NCBI GenBank assembly: GCA_945868505.1
Contig: CAMBLO010000020.1
Location: 1 to 43,356 of the forward strand
DNA from: an uncultured Clostridia bacterium
GTDB taxonomy: Bacteria > Bacillota > Clostridia > Lachnospirales > Anaerotignaceae
Direction: 5' to 3'
DNA length: 43,356 nt
The notes under the pieces were generated by a model. The model did no database searches and was not told the origin of the DNA. It worked only from the letters and a program-made list of their open reading frames with translations. The translations under genes and the position numbers were made by a program. Positions 24,581 through 32,704 of this stretch are shown piece by piece. Positions within the stretch are counted from its first letter, which is position 1, and each line of letters opens with the position of its first letter.

Positions 24581-26409
24581 TCTGTGTTCCTCCCTCCTTT
24601 GAAGCTGCTGAAGCCAAAATGATCGCAGCGCAGGCAGCGACTGGATTCCTGCTGTGCTTCTTTCAAACTCATACCTTCTACCACCAGATCAAAATTGCCC
24701 TGACAATCAGGCGTACAGTGGCTCTTCAAGTTTACTCGGCCGCAAGGTGGTGTATTAGAAAGGTGAGATGCGGGAATTTCCACATCGCAGCTGATTTTAT
24801 GGTCAAAGCCCAGATACGCATCGATATTGGCAGCAGCCACCTTCCCTGCGGCAACGGCACGAATCACCGTTGCGGGGCCGGAAACGGCATCACCGCCGGC
24901 AAATACATTTGCCACCTCGGAAACGGAGCTGGTTTCTTCTGCCTGAATGGTACCATGGAACGTCTTGATGCCGATGCTTTCAAAGGGTCTCGCATCGATG
25001 GCCTGACCAATGGCTACGATAACGTAGTCACATTCGATACGGAATTCGGGAACATCGGCACTGATGGGCTTAGGACGGCCATCTTTCCCATAGGGTCCAA
25101 TGATCTGAGGTTTTGTCCACAGGGCAGCCACTTTCCCCTCTGCGTCCTTTTCAATGCGGGCAGGTGCCTGCAAAGGCAGGATCTGACAGCCTTCTGCCAT
25201 AGCTTCTTCAATTTCTTCCGCCAAAGCGGTCATATCATCCACACGACGACGGTAAACACAAGTCACGCTTTCCGCACCCAAGCGTTTCGCAGTTCTGGTA
25301 GCATCCATGGAAACATTGCCGCCGCCGATGATGCAGATTTTCTTGCCTTTAAAATCAGGGACATTGCCTTCGCCAATGCCGCGCAACAGTTCTACCGCGC
25401 TGACTACATTCTCAGCGTCCTCCCCTTCCAAGCCAAGCTTTTTATCATTGTGGGCACCAATAGAAATGTAAACGGCATCAAAGCTTTTCTGGATATCCTC
25501 CATAGAAACATCCTTACCAATGGAAACATCGGTCAGAACATTGATACCGGTGGTCAGGATATGGTCGATATCTTTATCCAGAACAGCCTGGGGCAGGCGG
25601 TAATCGGGAATACCATAGCGCAGCATACCCCCCAGTTTGGAACGCTGTTCGTAAACAGTAACCTTATGCCCCATCAGAGAAAGGTAATAAGCCGCAGTCA
25701 GACCACCGGGGCCACCGCCGATGATACCAACTGTCTTTCCTGTGGGTTCTGCCATGGGTGGTGCAGCCATAGGCTGGGCATGATCCACGGCGAATCGCTT
25801 CAGCCCGCAGATATTGATGGCATCATCCACCATACGGCGACGGCATTGGGATTCACAAGGATGCTCGCACACATAAGCGCAGGAGGAAGGGAAGGGGTTA
25901 TCCTTACGGATCAGCTTCACCGCATCCTCATATCTGTCATCACGCACCAGAGCCACATAGCCGGGCACATCCACATGGGCAGGACAAGCCGATACACAGG
26001 GTACAGGATGATTCAGTGCAGAAATACAACGACCGTGAAGCACGTGTTCCTCATAATCCTCACGGAAACCGCGGATCCCTCTCAATACCATGTGGGCTGC
26101 CTCATAGCCAATGGCACAGTCAGCCGAATCGGCAATAACCTTGGCTGTCCGTTCAATAATGTTGATCGTTTCAAGATTGGCGCTCCGATCCAGAACCTGT
26201 TCGATCAGATCAGCCAGCTGCCCCAAACCGATACGGCAAGGTACACACTTCCCGCAGGTCTGGGCATGACAAAGGCGCAAATAACTCAAAGACATATCTA
26301 CCGGACACAGGCCATAAGCACTGGCACTGATACGACGCTCCATATCACGATGCAGTCCATCCAAAACAGTTTGGACCCGTCCAGGCGTTTCAATAGATAA
26401 ACGACTCAT
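24574..26409 (-). CDS. Fusion of NuoF C-terminal Fe-S domain and GltD-like NAD(P)H oxidoreductase
   Basis: A 611-residue electron-transfer flavoprotein. Residues 1-110 resemble the C-terminal 4Fe-4S part of NuoF/HydB (TCGKCVPCRIGLGQL). Residues about 118-600 are GltD-like: cysteines in CVSACPAHVDVPGY and SCAYVCEHPCESQC, the FAD loop GIIGGGPGGLTAAY near 228, the NAD(P) loop ICIIGGGNVSMDATRTAKRLG near 355 and FAGGDAVSGPATVIRA. A NuoF FMN/NADH domain is absent, so nucleotide chemistry must occur on the GltD flavin. It probably couples NAD(P)H to the hydrogenase encoded next, overlapping it by 7 bp. ATG at 26409 after GAGGGGAG. Confidence 0.9.
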   Translation of the reverse strand: MSRLSIETPGRVQTVLDGLHRDMERRISASAYGLCPVDMSLSYLRLCHAQTCGKCVPCRIGLGQLADLIEQVLDRSANLETINIIERTAKVIADSADCAIGYEAAHMVLRGIRGFREDYEEHVLHGRCISALNHPVPCVSACPAHVDVPGYVALVRDDRYEDAVKLIRKDNPFPSSCAYVCEHPCESQCRRRMVDDAINICGLKRFAVDHAQPMAAPPMAEPTGKTVGIIGGGPGGLTAAYYLSLMGHKVTVYEQRSKLGGMLRYGIPDYRLPQAVLDKDIDHILTTGINVLTDVSIGKDVSMEDIQKSFDAVYISIGAHNDKKLGLEGEDAENVVSAVELLRGIGEGNVPDFKGKKICIIGGGNVSMDATRTAKRLGAESVTCVYRRRVDDMTALAEEIEEAMAEGCQILPLQAPARIEKDAEGKVAALWTKPQIIGPYGKDGRPKPISADVPEFRIECDYVIVAIGQAIDARPFESIGIKTFHGTIQAEETSSVSEVANVFAGGDAVSGPATVIRAVAAGKVAAANIDAYLGFDHKISCDVEIPASHLSNTPPCGRVNLKSHCTPDCQGNFDLVVEGMSLKEAQQESSRCLRCDHFGFSSFKGGRNTEW

Positions 26410-26526
26410 GTTTCTCCCCTCTTTCTTCCGTTTATATCATCTTACTGCAATATCGTATTTTTCTTTTCGAAACCGCAAAAGCAGGTTCTAATATTTCTAT
26501 TTTATTATAAATTTTGAAATATGTAA

Positions 26527-26555
26527 AATATATTCTGCTTGCTCTGTTTTGTCAA
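26527..26555 (-). promoter_or_regulatory. Promoter of the hydrogenase operon
   Basis: Minus strand consensus TTGACA (26550-26555), 17-bp spacer, TATATT (26527-26532). The leader to the GltD-like start is about 110 nt, AT-rich, with no structure I can name. Confidence 0.8.
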
Positions 26556-26604
26556 CCCAATTCTGCCAGATTTTGCATATCAACTATCCCCCTTTTCCTA
26601 TTTA

Positions 26605-26635
26605 CAAAAAACGGCTGCAATTGTGTCTGCAGCCG
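26605..26635 (-). terminator. Intrinsic terminator of the shikimate-dehydrogenase cluster
   Basis: CGGCTGCA (26612-26619) and TGCAGCCG (26628-26635) with an 8-nt loop; the minus strand then runs TTTTTTG. It lies about 125 bp after the first aroE-like stop. The 26636-26759 stretch has no other feature. Confidence 0.9.
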
Positions 26636-26759
26636 CTTTCTTATATAGATTTGGGAATTTTAGAATAGTTCTTTCACGTTCAAGCTTTTACTCTATTTAT
26701 TGAATGGAGAAGGTATTTTGAGTTTCGTAGAGTTACTACTAGATATATTTCAGGGGGTC

Positions 26760-27632
26760 TTATTTAAAGAACAGTTCATATACCTCTTTTGTGGGCATAT
26801 CCTTACCTGTGAACAGGTGGAAGGCTGCAGCACCCTGCCACAGCAGCATACCGATGCCGCCGACAGCAACTTTACAGCCCGCTGCTTTTGCAGACTGCAC
26901 GAATTTTGTTTCCTTGGGGTTATATACTGCATCTGCTACCACCAAGTCGGGGCGGAATACGGAAGTATCTTCTACCAGAGACTGGTCGTCCAGAGGCTTC
27001 ATACCTACTTTCGTTGCATTTACCAGAATATCGCTGTCTGCGATTTCTGCGTGCAGTTTTTCTGTATCTTCCAGGGGATATACGTTTACTTCACATTCGG
27101 TCAGCATTTCTTTAATCTTTGCCATTGTCCGTTCTGCATTGGCATAGAATTCATCTTTTCTGTTGAAAATGGAGATTTTTGCTGCGCCGTCCAGAGCGGA
27201 CTGTACCTGAATGGCTGTAGCTGCGCCGCCGGCACCCATAACTGTCATACGTTTGCCCTTCACATCTACGCCGTTTTCTCTCAGGTTTCTGACAAAACCC
27301 ATGCCATCTGTGTTATTGCCGTACAGTTTGCCATCTTTGATGACAACAGTGTTGCAGGCACCGATCAGCTTTGCTGCATCAGAAAGTTCGTCTACCAGTT
27401 CTGCCACCTTTGTTTTGCAGGGCATTGTTACGTTGAAGCCTTTGCAGCCCAGCACTTTCAATGCATTGACTGCTTCTTCTGTTTTTTCCAGAGGCACATC
27501 GTAAGCCAGATAAGCATTGTCCAGACCTGTCTGTGCAAAGCTGTAGTTATACATTGCGGGGGAACCGCTGTGACCTACGGGTGTACCAATCAGGCAATAC
27601 ATTCCTGTTCTGCCGGTGATTCTTTTTTCCAT
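26760..27632 (-). CDS. Shikimate/quinate dehydrogenase family protein (copy 1)
   Basis: A 290-residue AroE-type NAD(P) oxidoreductase interconverting 3-dehydroshikimate (or 3-dehydroquinate) and shikimate (or quinate). Motifs are IGTPVGHSGSPAMYN at the substrate site, NVTMPCK with the catalytic lysine, NNTDGMGF, and the Rossmann loop VMGAGGAATAI. Context argues for a catabolic role: it is last in a LysR-controlled cluster with an OYE reductase and a second aroE-like gene, and no other aromatic-synthesis genes are near. Standard ATG with a ribosome site in TCCTCC complement. Cofactor preference cannot be read reliably. Confidence 0.92.
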   Translation of the reverse strand: MEKRITGRTGMYCLIGTPVGHSGSPAMYNYSFAQTGLDNAYLAYDVPLEKTEEAVNALKVLGCKGFNVTMPCKTKVAELVDELSDAAKLIGACNTVVIKDGKLYGNNTDGMGFVRNLRENGVDVKGKRMTVMGAGGAATAIQVQSALDGAAKISIFNRKDEFYANAERTMAKIKEMLTECEVNVYPLEDTEKLHAEIADSDILVNATKVGMKPLDDQSLVEDTSVFRPDLVVADAVYNPKETKFVQSAKAAGCKVAVGGIGMLLWQGAAAFHLFTGKDMPTKEVYELFFK

Positions 27633-27651
27633 TGTTTTTTCCTCCTTTTTC

Positions 27652-29208
27652 TTAGATATTCAAAGCCGCATTCAGACCTTCGGCTGTTGCATCCAGTGCT
27701 TTTCTTGCTTTGACAGCGTCACCGATGACATAGGTCTCCGCAACAATCTTCTTGATTTCTTCGCTGATGGTATCGTTATTGCGATAGCCCATAGCCAGAA
27801 CTACGTTGTCGAAGCCTTCCAGTCTGCCTTCGGTGCCGTCTGCCAGTGTATAGGAAACGCCGTCTGTAAAGAACTGGGATACTTTTGCACCTGTTACCCC
27901 AGCTACATGATACTGTTCAAAATCCTTCATCAGGAATTTACGATGTTCGGGGATCACATCGGGACCCAGCTGGTCTCTCAGCTCGATGACAGATACGTCA
28001 TGACCCAGTTCGCCTAGAAAATCTGCCACTTCGCAGCCAACCATGCCGCCGCCGATAACCATAACGTTTTTCTTTGTTTCCGCCTTTGTCAGTTCTGCTT
28101 CTCTGCCTACCAGAGGGTTTACCAGACAAGTGATGGGTTCGCCCTTGAACATATTGGGAACACAACCCTGCAGACAACCGATACAAGGATTCATCATATC
28201 CAGTCTGCCTTCTTTTGCTTTGTTGGGCATTTCGGGGTCTGCGATGCTCTGTCTGCCGAAGGCAACCAGATCCGCTCTGCCTTCTGCTACCATCAGCTCT
28301 GCATACTGGGGTTCTGTGTAACGGCCTACTGTAATAACGGGGATGGAAACAGCACGTTTGATTTCGGAAACGAAATCGGCGCTGAAGCCGCCGTGAACCA
28401 AGCTGGGTGCCCACATACATTCATCATGAAGATGCACAGCTCTGGAAACATGGATACCGTCTACGCCGCATTCTTTTTCCAGATAGGAAGCTACTGCTGC
28501 TGCATCCTGTGCGGTCTGACCGCCTTCTACGTCGTCTGTACCGTTGATACGGCAGAGGATCGCCAGAGAATTACCTGTTTTCTGACGGATATTTTCAATG
28601 ATGAGTTTGATCAGGCGCATACGGTTTTCAAAGCTGCCGCCAAATTCATCTACACGTTTGTTTGTTCTTGCGGAAATAAATGTGCTGACCAGATAGCCGT
28701 GAGCGCAGTGGATTTCTACAGCGTCGGCACCTGCTTTTTTTGCTCTGACTGCTGCATCACCGTAGCATTCGATCAGACGGTACAGTTCTTCTCTGGAAAT
28801 GGACTGAGGTGTTTCTCTGCCGCAGGATGCGGGGATTGCACTTGCTGCTTTCAGAGGGAAACCTGTGATTTTTGTGTTGCCTTCGGGGCCGGCATGCTGC
28901 AGCTGGATGGAAACCTTCGCACCGGCCTGATGGCAGGCTGCAATAGCTGCCTGGAAACTGCTTATTGTGCTGTCATCATAGAGACAGGGCTTTCTGGGGC
29001 CGCCTTTTGCTTCTTTATATACAACAGTTGCTTCAAATGTAATCAAACCAAAGCCGCCTTTTGCTCTTGCGCCATAGTAGGATGCAGAGCGTTCGCTCAT
29101 GGTGCCGTCTGTGTTAGCGAAATTATTACCCATGGGAGACATTACAAAACGGTTCTTTACTTCCATAGGGCCAATCTGAATAGGCTGGAACATCTTTTCA
29201 AATTTCAT
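27652..29208 (-). CDS. Old Yellow Enzyme-type NADH:flavin oxidoreductase, missing its first Rossmann half
   Basis: A 518-residue member of the 2,4-dienoyl-CoA reductase/enoate reductase class. Residues 1-335 are the FMN TIM barrel (RFVMSPMGNNF, QLQHAG, EIHCAHGYL). Cys342, 345, 349 and 361 form the 4Fe-4S site. Family members then carry a GGGPAG-type FAD loop about 150 residues before a second GGGxVGCE loop. Here residue 383 runs straight into VIGGGMVGCEVADFLGELGHDV, the second loop, so the FAD-binding half is gone in frame and the protein is about 145 residues short. Start at 29208 after GGAGGAAAAGAA. It may be inactive, or take electrons in another way. Cluster context suggests reduction of a ring enone. 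Confidence 0.85.
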   Translation of the reverse strand: MKFEKMFQPIQIGPMEVKNRFVMSPMGNNFANTDGTMSERSASYYGARAKGGFGLITFEATVVYKEAKGGPRKPCLYDDSTISSFQAAIAACHQAGAKVSIQLQHAGPEGNTKITGFPLKAASAIPASCGRETPQSISREELYRLIECYGDAAVRAKKAGADAVEIHCAHGYLVSTFISARTNKRVDEFGGSFENRMRLIKLIIENIRQKTGNSLAILCRINGTDDVEGGQTAQDAAAVASYLEKECGVDGIHVSRAVHLHDECMWAPSLVHGGFSADFVSEIKRAVSIPVITVGRYTEPQYAELMVAEGRADLVAFGRQSIADPEMPNKAKEGRLDMMNPCIGCLQGCVPNMFKGEPITCLVNPLVGREAELTKAETKKNVMVIGGGMVGCEVADFLGELGHDVSVIELRDQLGPDVIPEHRKFLMKDFEQYHVAGVTGAKVSQFFTDGVSYTLADGTEGRLEGFDNVVLAMGYRNNDTISEEIKKIVAETYVIGDAVKARKALDATAEGLNAALNI

Positions 29209-29225
29209 TTCTTTTCCTCCGTTTC

Positions 29226-29513
29226 TTATTCTATTACGGTACAAGTACTTACTTCCGACGGTTTTACACGAAGCGCACCAATCTGGGGTACCAACGTTTG
29301 GAAATACGTTGTTCCGCGATGGGCTTCTACCGCTTCTTCATCTGCATATTTTTCAATGAAGTAATATACCTGAGGATTCCCTTGATCACTTACCAAATCG
29401 TAAGAAATACACCCCTTTTCCTGTCTGGTTTGTACGATCATCTCTTTTGCAAGCTGCAAAAACGCTTGCTGCATTCCCTGTTTCACGGTATTTTTTGCAA
29501 TCAATACTACCAT
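29226..29513 (-). CDS. Antibiotic biosynthesis monooxygenase (ABM/YgiN-like) protein
   Basis: A 95-residue ferredoxin-like ABM-domain protein, with the family pattern VVLIAKNTVKQGM at the start, QEKGCISYDLVSD and YYFIEKYADEEAVEAHRGT in the middle. Such proteins act as small oxygenases, isomerases or lyases on quinone-like or keto substrates; in an anaerobe an isomerase or binding role is more likely than oxygenation (inference). It sits 17 bp after the isomerase remnant and just ahead of the OYE gene. Confidence 0.87.
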   Translation of the reverse strand: MVVLIAKNTVKQGMQQAFLQLAKEMIVQTRQEKGCISYDLVSDQGNPQVYYFIEKYADEEAVEAHRGTTYFQTLVPQIGALRVKPSEVSTCTVIE

Positions 29514-29529
29514 TACCGATCTTCTCCTC

Positions 29530-30126
29530 TTATTTCTCGGGCAATGCTTCAGGCCAAGCTGCCTGCAGTACCTTTACAGTATTTTCAAAATTGTATTTTG
29601 CTGCTTCTGCAACACCCTTTGCCAGGATCGCATCGCTGATGACCTCTACGCCCATTGCCTTGGGTTCGATGCCTTTTTCTTTCAGCATACGGCAGAAAGC
29701 TTCTGTGTCGCCGCAGCCTGTGCCGGGTGCCAGTCTGTCGTGCATAGATTCATCACGCAGGATGGATTTTGCATAGGGTCTGTCGTATACGTCGTTGATC
29801 TGAACAGAAATGATTTTTTCTGCAGGGATACCTTCCAGAACAGCCAGATCGATGGGCTGATTTGCTCTCAGCCAATGCCAGCTGTCCAGAATCAGTTTTG
29901 CATTGTCGCAGCCGCTTTCCTTTACAACTGCCCATGCTTTTTTCACATCAGGAAGACCGCTGTAGAGCATGGGTTCTACGCCAATGGTGTATTTGCCGGC
30001 TCTGTGGCACAGTTCTTTCAGCTTCTGTGCTGTGTGTTCTATGGAGTAGTTTTCCATCAGACCGCAGTTGATGTGGTTTACGCCAAACAGTTCACACATG
30101 TGGAAGCACATCTCTTGCTGCCACAA
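29530..30126 (-). pseudogene. 5'-truncated TIM-barrel sugar phosphate isomerase/dehydratase-like gene
   Basis: The frame encodes about 198 residues matching the C-terminal two thirds of an AP-endonuclease-2-type TIM barrel (xylose isomerase-like; 3-dehydroshikimate dehydratases belong here). Metal-site features are visible: VEPMLYSG, LILDSWHWLRANQP, ISVQINDVYDRP and APGTGCGD. Roughly the first 90-100 residues expected for the fold are missing. The frame opens inside the end of the upstream MFS fragment with no ATG and no ribosome site. The simplest reading is a deletion that joined the transporter's middle to this gene out of frame. An assembly error would look the same. Confidence 0.8.
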
Positions 30127-30607
30127 AAGTAATCATAAAGGGCAGCAGGAACTGTGCCATGGAAATAGCAAATTTTGTAAACAGGTTGGCAATGGCACCA
30201 TTTTCTTTGAAGATTTCCATACAGGAAGGTGTGATGCTGGTATCCAAAAAGGAGTTTGCCATACCGCTGGAAATCATCAGGATGTATGCCAGCGCTGTAT
30301 TTGTTGTAAAAGTAATACCGATAAAGAATATAGCGAAGAACACAACGCCTACCAGAGCACTGAGGCGTCTGCCATATTTATCGGAGAAAGGACCTGCAAA
30401 AGGGAATGCGATCAATCGCCCCAGACCAACGGCTGCGATGATTGCCATAACCTTGCTGACATCGAAGGTTCCGTCTGCCAGCTGATTTGCGCCCCACATA
30501 GCTGCGAAGTTCTGTTTATACTGACCCATGATCGTTACGGCGATACCTAAAATGAAGTAGGTTAAATATAACGCAATCGCCGTAGGATAATATTTTTTCT
30601 GATTCAT
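30092..30607 (-). pseudogene. 3'-truncated MFS transporter gene
   Basis: The first 165 or so residues are a normal MFS N-terminal half: MNQKKYYPTAIALYLTYF start, about five membrane segments, and a loop-2 motif GPFSDKYGRRLSA after the second. It then runs off into VAARDVLPHV and a stop, about 230 residues short. The final codons share DNA with the isomerase fragment in another frame. Reading past the TGA gives no transporter-like sequence, so it is not a selenocysteine codon. The intact gene would have been the importer of the cluster's substrate. Confidence 0.82.
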
Positions 30608-30625
30608 TTCTTCCCCTCTTTTCTC

Positions 30626-31492
30626 TTATTTTACGAAAAAATTCTGTTTGATTTCTTCTACAGGCATGTCCAAACCGGTGTAAAGCTTTGCTGCGGCTGC
30701 TCCCTGATAGATGAGCATGCCCAGACCGCCGATAACCTTACAGCCTGCCGCTTCCGCTTCCTGCAGCAGCTTTGTTTTTTCCGGATCGTAAACCACATCT
30801 GTCACCACCAGTTCCTTGCGGAATAAGGAGTGGTCTGTGATGAGGCTCACATCCTCCAGAGGATGCATCCCAACCTTTGTGGCATTGGAAAGGATATCGC
30901 TGGTTTTGATTTCCTCTGCCAGCCGTTTTGCATCGTCCAGATCATATAATGTGATTTTCTGCTCCGGAAAAGCATCCTGATATTCTTTTGTTTTTTTCTC
31001 CGCCATCTCCCAGAAGGCATCTCTTTTGTTGAATACAGCGATCTCTCTGGCGCCATCCAGCAATGCCTGAGCCTGAATGGCAGAGGAAACACCGCCGGCT
31101 CCTAAAATCGTGATTTTCTTTCCTTTGATTTCTACCCCTTCCTGACGCAAGTTTTCCACATAACCTTCGCCGTCGGTGATGTAGCCTGTCAGGACACCAT
31201 CTTCATTAACAATAGTGTTGCAGGCTCCCACCAGCTTTGCCGCCGGAGAGATACGATCCAGATAGTTGAGCACTTCCTGCTTACAGGGCATGGTGATATT
31301 GGCGCCCTTCATTCCAAAGGTGCGGAAAGCCTTGATCGCATCTTCTGTCTCATCTTTATCTACATCAAAGGCAAGATACTTGTAATCCAATTTCCATTTT
31401 TCAAAACAGTAGTTATACATGGCCGGGGATTTGGAATGCTCCACTGGGGAACCGATCAGCCCCAAAAGCCTTGTCTTTCCTGAAATCTCCAT
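30626..31492 (-). CDS. Shikimate/quinate dehydrogenase family protein (copy 2)
   Basis: A 288-residue AroE-type dehydrogenase, first gene of the cluster. Motifs: IGSPVEHSKSPAMYN, NITMPCK, the YITDGEGY variant of the usual NTDG loop, and ILGAGGVSSAIQAQ. It is clearly homologous to copy 1 but diverged along its length, so the pair probably act on different substrates or with different cofactors. The ATG at 31492 follows AAGGAG at 9 bp; the longer frame would run into the regulatory region. Divergent from the LysR gene. Confidence 0.92.
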   Translation of the reverse strand: MEISGKTRLLGLIGSPVEHSKSPAMYNYCFEKWKLDYKYLAFDVDKDETEDAIKAFRTFGMKGANITMPCKQEVLNYLDRISPAAKLVGACNTIVNEDGVLTGYITDGEGYVENLRQEGVEIKGKKITILGAGGVSSAIQAQALLDGAREIAVFNKRDAFWEMAEKKTKEYQDAFPEQKITLYDLDDAKRLAEEIKTSDILSNATKVGMHPLEDVSLITDHSLFRKELVVTDVVYDPEKTKLLQEAEAAGCKVIGGLGMLIYQGAAAAKLYTGLDMPVEEIKQNFFVK

Positions 31493-31587
31493 AAAAAGAT
31501 TCTCCTTTGTCGTTTGTATTTCAGCGCCGCTGTTGTTTTGCAGGCTCAGTTTACCGCAGAAACTTCCAAAGCACAAATTGATTATTT

Positions 31588-31628
31588 AGTATATTTTGAT
31601 AGATTTTGTCTATGTCGTATGCTATACT
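31588..31628. promoter_or_regulatory. Divergent promoter region with LysR-type box
   Basis: A palindrome ATAGA-N5-TCTAT (31599-31613, a LysR T-N11-A type site) sits between two outward -10 boxes: TATACT at 31588-31593 on the minus strand for the aroE-like cluster, and TATACT at 31623-31628 on the plus strand for lysR. Neither promoter has a good -35, as is usual for LysR-controlled pairs. Confidence 0.6.
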
Positions 31629-31690
31629 GAAAATTAAAAATAAGATAGAAATGCAATTTAAACGAGATCACTCTTGGGAAAGGAGTTCTT

Positions 31691-32572
31691 ATGAATCTGT
31701 ATCAGCTTCGTTATTTTGTCACCCTTGCGGAAACCAGCCACTTCGGCAAAGCCGCCGAAAGGCTCTGTATCGCCCAGCCCAGCCTAAGCCATGCCATCGC
31801 CCAGCTGGAAGCAGAACTGGGTGTGGTTCTCTTTGAACGGAAAAACCGTTCTTCTTCTCTGACAAAGGAAGGCAGACAATTTCTCTCCTATGTGGAAAAA
31901 TCCTTGGAAATTCTGGACAGCGGTATCCAGACCATGGAGCGCATCTCCCACGGGGAAGGGGTCATTGAATTGGGTTTCCTGCGTACCCTTGGCATCTCCT
32001 TCATCCCCGAATTGGCAGCAGGCTTCCTGAAGGAACAAAAGGACAAGTCTATCCGCTTCGAGTTCCACAGCGGTATCTCTCAGCCTTTGCTGGAAGGTCT
32101 GAAGGCTGGGAAGTATGATATGGTTTTCTGCACAAAGATCGACTCCGAAAAATCCATCGAGTTTATCCCCGTTTCCAAGCAGGATCTTGTGCTTATCGTC
32201 CCCAGAGCGCATCCACTGGCAAACCGCTACACCGTTGATTTGACGGAAACCCTGCCCTATCCCCATGTCTATTTTGCGGAAAACTCCGGTCTGCGGGTGG
32301 TCATCGACCAGCTTTTCGATAAGATCGGCAAACGCCCCCAGATTGCTTATGAGATTCAGGAGGATCAGGTCATCGCCGGTTTGGTTGCTCAGGGCTTTGG
32401 CATCGCCGTGGTACCCTATATGGAAGAATTGCTTCGCCTGAATGTAAAGATCATCCAGATTTCCTATCCCTATTGGGAACGGAATTTCTATATGGCAACG
32501 CTGAAAGATCATTATCTGCCCCCTGTAGTGCAGAAATTCAAGCAATTCGTTATTGAAAAACATAGCCTATAA
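31691..32572 (+). CDS. LysR family transcriptional regulator
   Basis: A 293-residue LysR regulator: winged helix-turn-helix at residues 1-60 (MNLYQLRYFVTLAETSHFGKAAERL), linker helix, then an effector domain of two periplasmic-binding-like lobes. ATG after GGAAAGGAG. It is the only clear plus-strand gene before 42.9 kb and is divergent from the shikimate-dehydrogenase cluster, which it most likely controls together with itself. The effector is unknown; a quinate, shikimate or dehydroshikimate ligand would fit. Confidence 0.95.
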   Translation: MNLYQLRYFVTLAETSHFGKAAERLCIAQPSLSHAIAQLEAELGVVLFERKNRSSSLTKEGRQFLSYVEKSLEILDSGIQTMERISHGEGVIELGFLRTLGISFIPELAAGFLKEQKDKSIRFEFHSGISQPLLEGLKAGKYDMVFCTKIDSEKSIEFIPVSKQDLVLIVPRAHPLANRYTVDLTETLPYPHVYFAENSGLRVVIDQLFDKIGKRPQIAYEIQEDQVIAGLVAQGFGIAVVPYMEELLRLNVKIIQISYPYWERNFYMATLKDHYLPPVVQKFKQFVIEKHSL

Positions 32573-32583
32573 AAATAGACAAA

Positions 32584-32659
32584 AAAAACAGCATTTTTTT
32601 GACACATCGAAACCATCTATTTTCAAATAGATAATTTCTATCAAAAAAATGCTGTTTTT
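32584..32659. terminator. Long inverted repeat, bidirectional terminator between lysR and larC
   Basis: Perfect 19-bp arms (32584-32602 and 32641-32659) flank a 38-nt loop that itself holds an 8-bp perfect palindrome (32615-32632). Each arm ends in a T-run on the appropriate strand (5 on plus, 8 on minus), so it can end both lysR and the nik-lar transcript. The nested structure is more elaborate than a normal terminator. Confidence 0.8.
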
Positions 32660-32704
32660 AATTTATTTGATTTCTACAAATGCCACATTGGTCTATTTTT
32701 CTGT

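Noticed and set aside
22532..26400. Long plus-strand open frames (696 and 623 codons) opposite the hydrogenase genes
   Set aside because: They are antisense shadows of strongly conserved Fe-S and flavin proteins; their translations are low-complexity and unlike any family.
30085..30110. The TGA ending the MFS frame as a selenocysteine codon
   Set aside because: The frame after the TGA gives no transporter-like sequence, while another frame continues the TIM-barrel protein; a deletion junction explains both.
26760..31492. Mobile element causing the two aroE-like copies
   Set aside because: No transposase, terminal repeats or target-site duplication are visible, and the copies are too diverged to be a recent insertion.
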